A DNA stretch of 64,000 nucleotides from Welwitschia mirabilis. Taxonomy: Eukaryota > Gnetophyta > Gnetopsida > Welwitschiales. Location: NCBI GenBank assembly GCA_051453625.1, contig JBOZIK010000001.1:175671174-175735173 (forward strand). Reading direction: 5' to 3'. How positions within the stretch are numbered: the stretch's first letter is position 1; every line of letters starts with the position of its first letter. The notes under the pieces were generated by a model that was not told the origin of the DNA, did not search any database, and saw nothing but the letters and a program-made list of their open reading frames with translations. The translations under genes and the position numbers were made by a program. Positions 24,660 through 35,965 of the stretch are shown one piece after another.

Positions 24660-24985
24660 TTGAGGCTTTTGAGGCATTCATTTCATTAAATGCCTCAAAT
24701 ACCTTTTGAGGGGTTTCTGCCTTTTAAGATATTTTTTGAAAGAAATGCATGAAAATGCCTTCGAGATGTTTTTTTTAATTGAACCTTTTGAGGCATTTGT
24801 CCCTAAAACACCTCATAAGATCTTTTAAGGCATTTTTATTAAAACATCTGAGAAATGACTTAAAAGCATATAGGCTTTTAAGGTAATGATATTTAAGAAA
24901 TTTTGTGAAAAAGATGCCTTAAAAGCATTTAAGGCATTTTTAAGGCTTGTTAAGGCATTTTACAAATGCCTTAAAAGCCTATAGT
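24660..24985. repeat. CACTA right subterminal motif array
   Basis: Dense copies of AAATGCCT, AAGGCATTT and TGAGGCATT in both orientations, e.g. ATTAAATGCCTCAAATACC, GCATTTAAGGCATTTTTAA and ACAAATGCCTTAAAAGCC. Same motif as the left array. Confidence 0.8.
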
Positions 24986-24995
24986 TCTTGTAGTG
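24969..24995 (-). repeat. CACTA right terminal inverted repeat
   Basis: Read inward: CACTACAAGAAC... and CTTTTAAGG. Intact CACTA terminus. Confidence 0.85.
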
Positions 24996-25830
24996 CTATT
25001 TGCATTTTTGACTTCTTCATTAGTTTGAGGATGATAAGCATACATATTTTGATGTTAAATGTTAATAGATAAATGAATTTTTCAAAAAACGTAATTAATG
25101 AAATTAGTTTTATGATCATTAATGATGATTCTAGAAAAATAAAAACATTGAAAGATATAAGTTAGAACAAAGTTGCAAACAGTTTGGACATCATTCTTGG
25201 TAGTGGAAACAACTTTGACCCACTCAGTAACATACTAAATGTCTACTTGGATGTAATTTTTATCATGAGAAGGTGGTTTGATAGGGACTATAATTTCAAT
25301 TTCCTAATAATTAAAAGGTTCACATTTAAGCACACATTTAAGGAATATATTGTGAAAATGAATTAAGCTACCATAACATTAACATGCATTACACCTTCAA
25401 ACAAAGTCGAATAATTATTTGAAAAGGGTAGGCTAATAAAAACTAAAGTGAAGAATTTTTAAGATAGTATTTTAATTACTAAAAATCCTCTACATACCCC
25501 ACTATGATAAAGTTTAAGGATTTCTAAGCTTTTCTAGTTAGGAACATGCTTACACATGATTTCATCTTTGCATCATCTATAAAGATGGGATTTGTTCCAC
25601 TTATAGTTATTGATCTTATGCAAAAAACATTTGAATTGGTTATGATTATAATGCTAAGGTGTTTTCATAATAACAAGGTAGTTTATAATATCAGCATATC
25701 AAGGTTGTTCTATAGCAAACAATTATTCAATAGGAAAGAAGTTGTTTATGTAAAGTTCATCATAAGAATAAGAAAGTCAAGATAGATGATCCATAACACT
25801 ATTATGCTTTCTAGCTTTATAAGTGATGGT
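24996..25830 (-). pseudogene. pol: Element M integrase, zinc-binding and core part
   Basis: On the minus strand from 25830: the zinc region with YHSGVCRGF and the C-x-x-C neighbourhood, the core with PSNHLL, and at the left end AYHPQTNEEVKNAN, the integrase YHPQTNGQAE-type motif that normally runs on into NREIK. NREIK is resumed at 14681 beyond the CACTA element, so the transposon landed within this motif. It has stops throughout. The first three bases (CTA) are the right copy of the CACTA target duplication. Confidence 0.75.
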
Positions 25831-26377
25831 AAGATTAAATTATTGTATGAGAGGATCCACCTAATAAGTTTGGTACTAGGATCTTTTTTAGTCATAAGAT
25901 ACCATATAACTGCATGATTAGTGTAAACATTAATGTAAAAGTTAAGAAGATAATGTCAAAGATAATCAAGGTAAAAGATGATGGCAAGAATTTCTCTCTT
26001 GGTAGTAGTGTAGTCAGATTGTACTTTGAACAAAGTTTTACTAAAATAGAATATAAATTTAAAATCATTTTCATATTTTTGATTAAGAACCTCATCCATA
26101 GCAATGTCACTTGCATTATATATAAGTTCAAAATATTTAGTCCAATCGAGACTTGTTACAATAGGTTCAGAAGAAATTTTTTCCTTAAGTGTATCAAATT
26201 CAAGTTAACAATAATCATTCTAATCAAATTTAGCATAAGTAATGAGTGAAGAGGTTTACACATTTTTGAATAATCCTGAATAAAATAATGATAGAAACTA
26301 GCATAATCAAGAAATGATCTAACTTGTTTAACATTAGTTGGGGGGCTAAGGTTTTTAATGATATCAACTTTTATAGG
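25831..26377 (-). pseudogene. pol: Element M RT C-terminus and RNase H
   Basis: From 26372 down on the minus strand: INVDIIKNLSPPTNVKQVRS, FLDYASFYHYFIQDYSKMCK and PL, the conserved connection region of plant Ty3 RT (PPT..KQVRSFLGHAGFYRRFI.DFSKI). RNase H remnants follow, with the L-Y-I-M-Q / YIxxVT equivalents and K-I-L-V-P-N-L-L-G-G. The region is cut at 26377 by element P; the polymerase half resumes at 38664. 26373-26377 (ATAGG) is the left target duplication of P. Confidence 0.75.
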
Positions 26378-27540
26378 TATTATGATTCTAATTTATAGGA
26401 ATTTAATGGTGCATTTTTAGTGCTTTTGCAAGACATTATATAGGTTTGAATTCAATATTAATGATTATGGAGAACTAATGGGATTATCACTGAAACATAT
26501 GATTCTTAGCATATTTGGAGGAATATAAGACTTATTCTAATATTTCATACTTTAAAAGAAGGATTTACCATGCAGAAAATTGATTCCATTTTGAGATTGA
26601 AGATGAAAAAGCTTGTTGTCCCCTATGTCATTTCCATAACAAGTAGGACAACAACACTACTACATTGATAGAGGCTGTAGGATTAACAGTAGGGCATAAA
26701 GCTAATAATCACTTTTTGACATAGAGTGACATTTCCTCTATTGTATTCATGATAGTTAAGATAATAGCTATTTTCTATGATGGAAAGAATTATCTTTGTA
26801 ATGGGATCATGTAACCCATTTGGCTTGTTAAGGTTTCTTCTTCGAGTTCTAGGGTTGAGATTCTAGAACTTTAATGTAAAACTATAAATACCCTTTCTTT
26901 TATTTATTTATGTTTCCATCATTTATATGTAATATTTTTATCATGAAATATTGAAGGATAAAAGATCCATCTAGTAGCTAAAGAGAGGAGTCTACTTTAA
27001 TGTTGGACTAAGTATCCTCTATTAAGGTGTTAATACTTTATTGTAAATAGATGTAAAAGTTCTAAGATCAATTCAAATACTCTTTTTACTATAATTGTGT
27101 TTATATCCCTTATGGTTTAATTCGGTTTTAATCTAAGTGACAATTTTATAATTTATTTAGATCATAATGGCAACCTTTATTAAGGTCGATTCTATTAATT
27201 TAGAATTGTATTTTATTTCATTTTAATTCCATATTACATTTCATATTATATTTATCAATTCTAATAGTTTATGTTAGCTAGGAATAAGTAATAAAAGTTG
27301 ATCTAAGTTATATAGAAATAGTTCTTGTTATAGAAGGATTAATATCGAAGTAGAACTTATTCTATTTGTATTTTATTTCATTACATTTCATCTTTTATCT
27401 ACATTTCATTTCACATTATTGTTTACTTTCATTTGTTAAAATAAAAAAGACCATAAATACTCTTGATAATCAATTCTATATGTTTAAGCCTAATGCCTTT
27501 AATAAATTATGACATTTAGGTTAATAAATTATGTCTAAAT
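26378..27540 (+). repeat. Element P 5' LTR (3' end eroded)
   Basis: Starts TATTATGATTCTAATTTATA, matching the 3' LTR start TGTTGCAATGCTAATTTGTA (TG now TA). The alignment with 37406-38658 holds to about 27535 (CATTTAGGTTAA) and then fails, so the last 110 or so bases and the primer site are deleted or replaced. Confidence 0.8.
26883..26890 (+). promoter_or_regulatory. TATA-like box of the P 5' LTR
   Basis: TATAAATA in the context AAAACTATAAATACC, identical in place and context to 37910-37917 in the 3' LTR. Confidence 0.5.
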
Positions 27541-27765
27541 TTTCTTTCTATTCATAGATCAATAATAAAAGGTACTATCATCTTCTCTATCACCCTCCTA
27601 ATAGCTTGGATGATAGTTTAATTCTTTATTTTCTATAATTTTTATTTAAATTTAGTTTTTCTTACTATGACTATCATCCCTTATATCATTCCCATAACCA
27701 GGTGGATGGATGCTAGTCTATTATTTTTTATTTTGGTTTTTATTTTTATTTAATCATGCAGGAAC
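27541..27765 (+). other. Element P leader with two hairpin-like motifs
   Basis: No primer site is recognised. ACTATCATC (27574-27582) pairs perfectly with GATGATAGT (27609-27617), and a second copy of the motif lies at 27670-27716. A polypyrimidine-rich T tract precedes the gag start. Confidence 0.55.
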
Positions 27766-29746
27766 ATGGTGAATTCTAGTAGAAAGATAAAATATCAAAG
27801 AGACTAGAACTTGATTAAAGAAAACATTAGATAAGGATTATTTGGCTTCAAGAAAAATCTAGATACACACATCCTAGGTATTTAAATTTCAAGAATTAAA
27901 GAAGAAGATTTTTCTACTTTTCTTATTTCAAAATCATATTTGGAAAAAGAAAATTATAGCATAGAAGTAAATCATGTTTTCTTCTTCAAATATGATGAAA
28001 TAGTCACAAAAATAAAAGAAAGTTGCTTCATCTAGTACTCCAATCATAATAAGAACTTTTATTTTAAATGCAAACATTACTCTTAGAGATTTAATTGTTA
28101 GTTAAATAATGTAAAATTTAAAACCCCTTTGATTGAATCCCTAATGATGATATAAAGTTAAGCAAATTGATTACATATTCAACTTTTTTAGGGAACCTGA
28201 GAAAGAACCTTTCCAACATTTATATAATATTGAATAACTTATGCTTACCTTAGCGAAGGGGAAGAAATATCTTAGTAATCATATCTACATGATTATTTTT
28301 TCAGTTACACTTAGAGGAAGGACAAAAATTTGGCTTAAAACCATTTCATTTAAGAGTCTTAAATCATGGAGTAAAGTGTAAGAATTTTTTATCAAATGAG
28401 TGAAAGTTCCATGAGAAAAAGAAGAAAAGAAGTAAACAACTTTCAACAACAACCTTCCAAGAATTATTCCATGGCCTATAAACATTTTAACATAGCTAAA
28501 CATTCCAATTGTATTGATGAATTTCATAAAGAGGAGCTCGTTGATTATTTCTACAGTTGATTGAATTATCAAACTAAATAACTTGTAGATTTTTTTTAGG
28601 ACACATTAAACTTAGTTTTATAAAAAGCATGAAATGTATTAGAAAACCTAGTATAAAAAAGTCAAACTTGGCTAAATCCACTAAAGAAAATTGAATCATA
28701 GGTTAAATCATAAAATATTTAATGAAGGTTAAACATGACAATGAAGAAGAAAGAGGTGACTCAATCAACTTGATTAAATATTTCACTACCACTTTAAAGA
28801 AGTGTATATAATTAATGATTGATGCAAAGATAATAAAAGATGGAAACTCAACTTCAACTTGTGAAAATTTTGAAGACAACTCTCATCCAACTAAAGAGTA
28901 TCTCTTATTACCAACTTATAAGAAGAGGATGTCTGAAGAGGTTTGTGCTTTTAATCAAAGAACACCTAACTTTAAAAGCCAACCACAATTTCAAAAAAGA
29001 TTAAATGGACAATCAAAATAGAAGCATTTCAAAAATAGATTTAGAAATTCAAGTTTCAATCTAATTTTCAAAAAGATCAGCATGATCCACTCAGAGAATC
29101 CATAGAACAAATGAGAAAGGTGTAAGAAAAGACTAATAGTAATATTTAAAACTTAGTAAATGTGCTCTAACAAAAAATTATTATCAATAAAAGGCCACAA
29201 GGATCTCTTACATCTTAACCTTTATATAATCCAAATGAAATCACAAAATATTTGAAAGTGGTAAGAAGAAGTGAAGATGTTACAACACCTCTTATTCATG
29301 AGGTTTCAACTTTCAAAAATGATGGAGAAAATGAAGAAGATGATATAGAAATTTTGGACTTCTACAACTTTCCATCAACATCACATACTAAAACCTTTAC
29401 TAAACATTCTTCACAAGAAAACAAAGAAAAGAAACCATCTCCTTCTTAACTTGATTGGTTAAATACAAATCCTACTTTTAATAAATAGTTGAAAACCTTA
29501 ATGCAAGAGTTAAATGTCAAATTATCTTTTTGGAAGGCAAATGTCAAATTTTCTTTTTATAAAATCTTGAAAGAAAGCCCTAGATATTATAAATTATGGA
29601 AGGAACTTGTGAGAAGAAAACAAAAATGTACCAATCCCAGTAAAGTTTTTCTTACTAAGTCTATTTTTGACTTAGTCATGAAAAAGTATCCTAAATTTAG
29701 AGACCCTGGAGCTACAATTATAAGTGTCACTTCAGATGGAAATTAA
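27766..29746 (+). pseudogene. gag: Element P gag
   Basis: Starts near ATG 27766 (M-V-N-S-S-R-K-I-K-Y-Q), matching the start in M at 42646. The capsid part shows REPEKEPFQHLYNIE, then LRGRTKIWLKTISFKSLKSW, equivalent to the LRDKAK.WL...P..S..SW core of plant gag. The nucleocapsid region is CENFEDNSHPTKEYLLLP (from about 28857), a decayed CCHC knuckle: the first C and the H remain, the other cysteines are F or Y. A long tail follows with a clear acidic stretch EENDIEILDFY-like near 29335 and the conserved YYKLWKELVRRKQK near 29590. Many stops and shifts. Confidence 0.8.
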
Positions 29747-30180
29747 TAAATTCAGAAAGCTTTAATTAATATAGGAGCTAGTGTGAACATCATACCTTTT
29801 CACATATGTAAAATACTTGGATTGGAAAATAGAATAGAACCTACATGAATTATCTTAAAATTGGTTAATACTTTAATCAAAAAACCATTAAGGATTATCA
29901 GGGGCCTAGTCATTCAAATTAAAAAAGTCTTTTATCCCATAGATGTTGTCATCATTAAGGTAGAACATAATGGATATTATCCACTTCTCTTAGGAAGAAT
30001 CTATTTTGTAACTTTTCATTGTATCATTGACACATAAACTGGGATGATGGGATGTCATTATTGGTAATAAAATGTTTATCATTTAAGTATTTGGTGCTAC
30101 TAAAAAGGACACAGGAGATGATTTTAACTTAGAATAAGAATTGAAATCAACCTTTTTTTAATAACATCAACCAATTAAGA
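29747..30180 (+). pseudogene. pol: Element P protease
   Basis: Retropepsin-type protease that cuts the element polyprotein. The active-site region reads ALINIGASVNIIPFHICKIL; the catalytic Asp expected before (I/S/T)-G-A is Asn here. It is followed by NRIEPT, PLRIIRGLVIQI, FYPIDVVIIKVEHN, YYPLLLGR and HCIID, in the order seen in E (62005-62328) and M (39692-40160). An inactive remnant with stops. Confidence 0.8.
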
Positions 30181-31300
30181 AGATATTGATCATGTTACAT
30201 AAACCAACTATATATGATAACCTAATTAAAACACATTTTCTTGAGTCTAGGTATGAAGAATACATCAACTATGGAGAAATTCAACATAGTAATTTAATAG
30301 AAAAAGTTTTATAAAATATCATTACATGTATATCATTCTCATGATAGATGGGACGATAGCTAAAAATATCAATGTAGAACTTAAGAAACTATCCAAGGCT
30401 TAAAATATATTTTTCTATCTGAAAATCAAATGAAACCCCTAATAATAAGTGACCAGAATCCATCTTGATCTCACTCTTAACTTCTAGATAAAATGCCTTT
30501 CATGGACTCATAAATACTTAGCTACCATTCCTCTTTCCATAGTCCAAAATAGGATTTACCTTAAAGATAATGCTAAAACTATTAGGTAACCTTAAAGAAG
30601 GCTCAATATAATCCTTATACAAATAGTGAAAGATGAAATTATTAAACTTATGGATGTTGGAATCATATATGCTATATCTGATAGTGAGTGAAATACCCAC
30701 TTGATAGTAGTTACAAAGAAGAATATGTAATGATTTTAGAAAACTAGTAAGTTCACTAAAAAAGATCATTACCATTTATCCTTTATTAATTAAGTACTTT
30801 ATAGAATCTATAGTCATGCCTACTAGTATTTTGTTGATGGGTATAGTAGCTATAATTAAATTTGTATAGTAAGTGAAGACTAAGTCAAAACAACCTTTAC
30901 CTTACCCCTGGAGCCTTTGCCTTTAAAGGAATTTCCTTTATACTTTACAATTCCCATGAAACCTTTTAAAAAGCTATGATGGGATCTTTTTTGACATGAT
31001 AAATAAGTATATTAAAATATTTATGGATGGCTTCTCCATATTTAGTGAAGCTTTTAAATAAACCATGGAAATATTAGAGAATGTTTTGAATCAATGCATA
31101 GAGAGTGGCTTACATTTGAGTTTGGAAAAGAGTTTTTCCTTATTAATCATGGAATTGTTTTAGGACATTTCATTTTGAAGAAAGGGGTTAGAATGGACCC
31201 TATTAATTTTGATATCATTAAAAATCTTAGCCCTCTAACTAATGTTACATAAGTGAGATTATTCCTTAGTTATGCTAGTTTCTATTGTTATTTTATTCAT
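30181..31300 (+). pseudogene. pol: Element P reverse transcriptase
   Basis: Recognisable blocks: EIIKLMDVGIIYAISDSE (about 30630-30690), HLIVVTKK, TKKDHYHLSF, YFVDGYSSYN, LINHGIVLGHFIL and the thumb/connection SPLTNVT.VRLFLSYASFY. The polymerase motif is FMDGFSIF (31019-31042): the second catalytic Asp of F-M-D-D is Gly, so this copy could not polymerise even without its stops and frameshifts. M keeps FMDDFSIF. Confidence 0.85.
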
Positions 31301-31830
31301 GATTATGCCAAAATTTATAAACCACTTCACTTTTTACTTGAAGAATATATTAAATTTAATTAGAATGATTCATTTTAATTTATGTTTAAAACTCTTAAAA
31401 AAAAAATCTCTGCTAAACTTACTATCATGGGTCTTCACTAGAATAAGGATTTTAAACTTATGTGTGATGCGAGCAACATTTTTATGAATGGGGTTTTTGG
31501 TCAAAAATATAAAAATGGTTTTAATGTTATATCCTATCTTAGTAAATCTTTGTCTCAAATCCCATCTAACTACACCACTTGAATAGAAGTCCTTGCCATC
31601 ATCTTTTAACATAATCATCCTTGACATTATCTTATTGGTTTCCACATAAATGTTTACATTGATCATGCAACCATTTGCTATCTTAAGACTAATAATGATT
31701 TTAGTATTAGACTTATTAGGTGGATACTTCTCACATAGGAATTTAATGTCATCATAATTGATAAATCTAGAAAACATAATAGTATTATCGATCATCTCTC
31801 TCGACTTTCTTCTTCTCATGATGAACTTCC
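31301..31830 (+). pseudogene. pol: Element P RNase H
   Basis: RNase H removes the RNA strand during reverse transcription. CDASNIFMNGVFGQKYKNG (about 31457-31513) contains the first catalytic Asp in the C-D-A-S motif, followed by VISYLSKSL, then VLAIIF, a Y-I-D-H-A-T-I equivalent of the TDH motif, RLIRWILL and HNSIIDHLSRLSS. The copy from 31703 on begins the duplicated unit (see 33797-35490). Stops are present. Confidence 0.8.
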
Positions 31831-33530
31831 CATAAATGACTATTTTCTAGATGAATTACTTTTTGTGATTAAATTACTTTATTTCATCTCTTCTACTCAT
31901 TTCACTCCTTGGTATACTGATATCATGAACTACCTTATTACTTTGAAAGTACCTCAACATTGGACCCATAACCAATGTGGAGTTTTCCTCCATAAGATTG
32001 ATTACTATGAGTGAAATGAACCTATCTTTATAGAATATGTAAAGATCAAATCATGTGTAAGTTTGTGCCTCAGTGGAAAATCTTAGAAAACTTAAAACAT
32101 TACCATAGTGGGGAATGTGGGAAAAACTTTAGTGGCCAAAAGACTATCATAAAAATTCTTCACTTTAGTTTTTATTAGCTTATCCTTTTTAAAATTCATT
32201 TGACTTTACTAGAAGGTTTGATGCATGTCAATGTTATGATAACCTAAATTTTTATCAAGATATTTTCGTAAAACCTATACTTGAATGTGAACCTTTTGAT
32301 TATTAGAAAATTAACTCTATGGACCCAATTAAACCACCTTCTCATGATAAACATTATATTCTAGTAGCTGTTGATTATGTTACTAACTGGATAGAAGCTA
32401 TTTCTACTACCAAAAATGATGTCCGAATGGTTTGTAATTTTGTTTAAACTCATATCTTTTAACATTTTGAATTATCATTAGTGATTAGGAAACTCATTTC
32501 ATTAACCAGATTATTTGCAAAACTCCTTTTATCCATTGGTATTAAACATAGAATTGCATGTGCTTATCATCCTCAAACTAATGTCCAAGCTAAAAATACA
32601 AATAGAAAAATTAAAAAGCTGCTAAGAAAATCAGTCTCTATTAATAAGAAAACATGTTTCTCTAAATGTAATGATGTTCTTTGGGATTACCATACTACTT
32701 AGCATAACTCTGTAGGTTTCTCACCATATGAACTTGTGTACAGAAAAGCTTGTATCTTGTTAGTTGATGTTTTCTATAACTCCTATCAATCTACTCATAA
32801 ACTTAACCTTTTAAACTTGAATGAAAATCTTAAAACTTGATTAGTTCAACTTCATCATTTAGATGAAAAATGTACTCATGATTTACATTTTCAACTCATT
32901 CATAAAGCACAAGCCAAGTTTAGACATGACAAGAAGATTATTGATAAGTAATTTAAACCTAGTCAAGTACACCATTTACGCAATAAGTTAACTTTTAAAT
33001 GGTTAGGTTCTTATCTTTTTGAAAAATTACATTCAAATGGATCAGTTAAAACCTCTAATCCAAACACTATATAAATTAAAAATTTCAATGGACAATGGTT
33101 AAAAGTTTATGAGTCATATATTAATGAAACCCTAAACATGATAGAATACATACTCATGATTTACATTATCAAATCATTCATAAAGCACAAGCCAAGTTTA
33201 GATATGACAAGAAGATTATTTATAAGTAGTATCAACCTAGTTAATTTACTCTTTTATATAACAATTGAGTACACCTTTTACAAAATATATTAACTTCTAA
33301 ATGGTTAGGTCCTTATCTTATAGAAAACGTACATTCAAATGGCTTAGTTTAAATTTCCAATCCAAACACTAGATAAATTGAAAAGTTTAATGGACAATGG
33401 TTAAAAATTAATGAGTCATCTATTAATGAAATCATAAACATGATAGAAGCACTTATTTTGGAAACCCCTCTCAATGAGGAGAACCTTTCTCTTACCATTA
33501 TCTAAATTTATTTTTTAACTCATTCTTTAG
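31831..33530 (+). pseudogene. pol: Element P integrase, first copy
   Basis: Zinc-binding region with HYHSGECGK (about 32095-32125) and a C-M-S-M-L remnant. The core shows KHYILVAVDYVTNWIEAIST (about 32350-32410; D of the D-D-E triad), ISD.ETHFINQ, and CAYHPQTNVQAKNTNRKIKK (about 32560-32620). Then SVGFSPYELVYRKA, and the tail KWLG.YL...HSNG...KFNGQWLK, the GRSFKVNGQRLK-type end of Athila integrases. The tail is present twice (32873-33150 and 33151-33448). Frameshifted. Confidence 0.8.
32873..33448 (+). repeat. Internal direct duplication of the integrase tail (about 280 bp x 2)
   Basis: Unit one begins TACTCATGATTTACATTTTC at 32873; unit two begins TACTCATGATTTACATTATC at 33151. Both end at ...CATGATAGAA. 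They share KAQAKFR-DKKII, KWLG-YL and the KFNGQWLK tail. The matching region in the second integrase copy (about 34955-35250) is single. Confidence 0.85.
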
Positions 33531-33696
33531 GTAAACATCATCTTATCACTTAAATATCTATAACTTGACTTATGTATTTACTTTATGAAGTCTTTATAAT
33601 TAGTAATATTTTACTTAGGTATTTTAAATGATAATATTGGCTTCATCCAATCTTTAGACATTCATATGTCTATGAACTTTGTTTTGAAGGAAGATG

Positions 33697-33796
33697 NNNN
33701 NNNNNNNNNNNNNNNNNNNNNNNNNNNNNNNNNNNNNNNNNNNNNNNNNNNNNNNNNNNNNNNNNNNNNNNNNNNNNNNNNNNNNNNNNNNNNNNN
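33697..33796. other. Assembly gap (100 N)
   Basis: Unknown bases at the exact junction of the two RNase H/integrase copies. Confidence 0.95.
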
Positions 33797-35490
33797 AGTA
33801 CCAAACCTATTAGGTGAATCCTTCTCATGTAAGAATTTAATCTCACCATCATTAATAAAGCTAAAAAACATAATAGTGTTATTGATCATCTAGTTCAACT
33901 TTATTGTTCTCAGGATGAAATTCCCATAAATGGCTATTTTCCAAATGAATAACTTTTTATGATTGAGTAACTTCATGTCATCTCTTCTACTTATCAGACT
34001 TCTTGATATGGTGATATCATAAACTACCTTATTACTATGAAAAAAACTTAGCATTAGATCCATAACCAACACAAATCTTTTCTCCATAGGATTAGTGACT
34101 ATGAGTGAAATAAGCCCCATCTTTATAGAAGATACAAAAACCAAATCATACATAGGTATGTGTTTAAGTGGGAAAGCCTAGAAATCCTAAAAATTTACCA
34201 TAATGAGATATATAGGGGATACTTTAATGGCCAAAATATTGACATGAAAATTCTTCAAGGATTCATTTGAATTTACTAAAAGGTGTGATGCATGTCAATG
34301 TTCTGATAGCCTAACTCATTCTCAAGATATGCCCCCTCAAATCTATACTTAAATGTAAACCTTTTTATTATTGGAAAATTAACTTTGTAGGATCAATTAA
34401 ACCACCTTTTCATGACAAACATTATATCCTAGTAGTCATTGATTATGTTGCTACGTGGGTAGAAGCTATTTCTACTACTAAAGATGAGGTTTAAACTATT
34501 TTCTATTTTGTTTTAACTCATATATTTCAATGTTTTTATTTTTCACAAATCATCATTAGTGATAAGGGAACTTATTTTATTAACCACCTTTTTCAAAAGC
34601 TTCTCTTATCCATTATTATTGAACCTATAATTACATGTTCTTATCATTCTTAAACTAATAGATAAGTTGAAAATACAAATAGAGAAATTAAAATGATGCT
34701 ACAAAAATTAGTCTTTATTAATAGGAAAACATGATCCTCTAAACTTAATGATGTTTTTTGGACTTATTGTATTACTTGACATAACTCTCTAGGTTTCTCA
34801 TCATATGAAATTCTATATAGAAAAGTTTATGTCTTAATAGTTAATGTTTGCTATTACTCTTATTAATTCATCCATCAACTTAACCTTGTAGATTTGGATG
34901 AAAATCTTCAAACTCAATTAACTCCACTTAACCATTTAGATGAAAAATGTACTTATGCCTTACATCATTAATTCATTCTTAAAATTCAAGACAAGATCAG
35001 ACATGATAAAAAGATTATTCATAAGAAATCTAAACCTTATCAACTTGTCCTTTCATATAACACCCGAGTACACATTTTATACAACAAATTAACTTCTAAA
35101 TGATTAGGTACTTATCTTATAGAAAAAGTACACTAAAATAGATTAGATGAAATATTCGATGTGAATACCAAAAAAATTCAAAAAGTTAATAGATAAAGGT
35201 TAGAAATTTATAATTCATCTTCTGATGAAACCTTAACCATGATAGAATTACTTTTTTTGCGAGCCCCTCTTAATGATGAGGATCTTCCTTTTGCCATTTT
35301 CTAAATTCCTTCTTAACTTATTACTTAGGTAGACATCATGTTATCACTTGAATATCTTTAACTTAACTTATGTATTTACTTTATAAATTTTTCATGATTA
35401 GTAATATTCTACTTAGGCATTTTAATGATAAGATTAAATTAATCTAATCTTCATACATTGATATGTTTATGTACTACATTTTGAAGGTAT
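33797..35490 (+). pseudogene. pol: Element P RNase H end and integrase, second copy
   Basis: A diverged direct copy of 31703-33696. It begins in the RNase H tail (LLGESFSC and IDHLVQ region), repeats the zinc region, HYILVVIDYVATWVEAISTT (about 34420-34480), ISDKGTYFIN, CSYHS, NREIKMML, SLGFSSYEI and the final NGQ tail, and ends with the same post-integrase sequence TTGAAGG..ATGAT near 35485. Whether this is a true tandem duplication or a join of two related elements cannot be told because of the gap. Confidence 0.8.
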
Positions 35491-35642
35491 ATGATTTGGT
35501 TCTTTTATTCTCTTTTAATGATGTAAGTAATTTTAGTTGTTTTTGCATGTTCTTACTTGTTACTCATCTTATTACTTCACTTTTATCCTTATAAGTACTT
35601 AGACATGTGGAATGTTATTTAAAAAAAATAGATAAAGAAAAA

Positions 35643-35668
35643 GGAGGAGGAGGAGGAGGAGGAGGAGA
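35643..35668 (+). repeat. (GGA)n microsatellite
   Basis: About nine GGA units, the only strongly G-rich tract in the window, between integrase and the conserved module. Confidence 0.9.
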
Positions 35669-35719
35669 AAATAAAAGAAGAGAAATAATGACCATGATCC
35701 TTTAAATCTAAAATAAAAC

Positions 35720-35965
35720 ATGATCCTCATGATGTCCTACCACAAGTGCATTGGGTTAAATTTTCCCAATAGAAACTTTTGACAGTGCAATATGATAGCT
35801 GTGAAAACTCCACTAGGAGGTTAGTTAGTCATGCTGTGCAAGTCCTTACCCCTCTAACAGTGGTTGCACTTCCTTTATCATGGTGAAATAAAATTATACT
35901 CAGAGGTTATAAGATTAGTAATTTCTTTGGTATCATCAAAGGCATTTCTTGTTTTCTGGACTTAT
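35720..35965 (+). other. Conserved non-coding module (copy in P)
   Basis: Landmarks TGATCCTCATGATGTCCTAC, AACTCCACTAGGAGG (a short hairpin), CCCTCTAACAGTGGTTGC and TTATCATGG, then TTTGGTATCATCAAAGGC. Same module as 13461-13696, 50683-50912 and 63563 onward. Confidence 0.7.

Larger units (their letters stand above)
14682..24995. mobile_element. CACTA (En/Spm-type) DNA transposon, 10.3 kb
   Basis: The right end read inward is CACTACAAGAACTATAGG, the canonical plant CACTA terminus; the left end is CACCACTAGGAATATTAGC, one base off the CACTA signature. The first 27 bases of the two ends match at 20 positions, ending in a shared CTTTTAAGG. A 3-bp duplication CTA flanks the element. Both subterminal regions are packed with AAGGCATTT-type motifs. 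It interrupts the integrase of M. I could not find the transposase domain on either strand, so it is probably non-autonomous or decayed. It carries an Aux/IAA exon. Confidence 0.85.

Noticed and set aside
14682-24995. Alternative reading of this stretch as another LTR element
   Set aside because: No LTR pair or pol domain was found; the CACTA ends, 3-bp duplication and subterminal arrays explain the borders.
25914-26249. 111-codon plus-strand frame, and 31370-31819 on minus
   Set aside because: Both are antisense to RNase H regions of M and P. Their mutual similarity only reflects the inverted relationship of the two elements.
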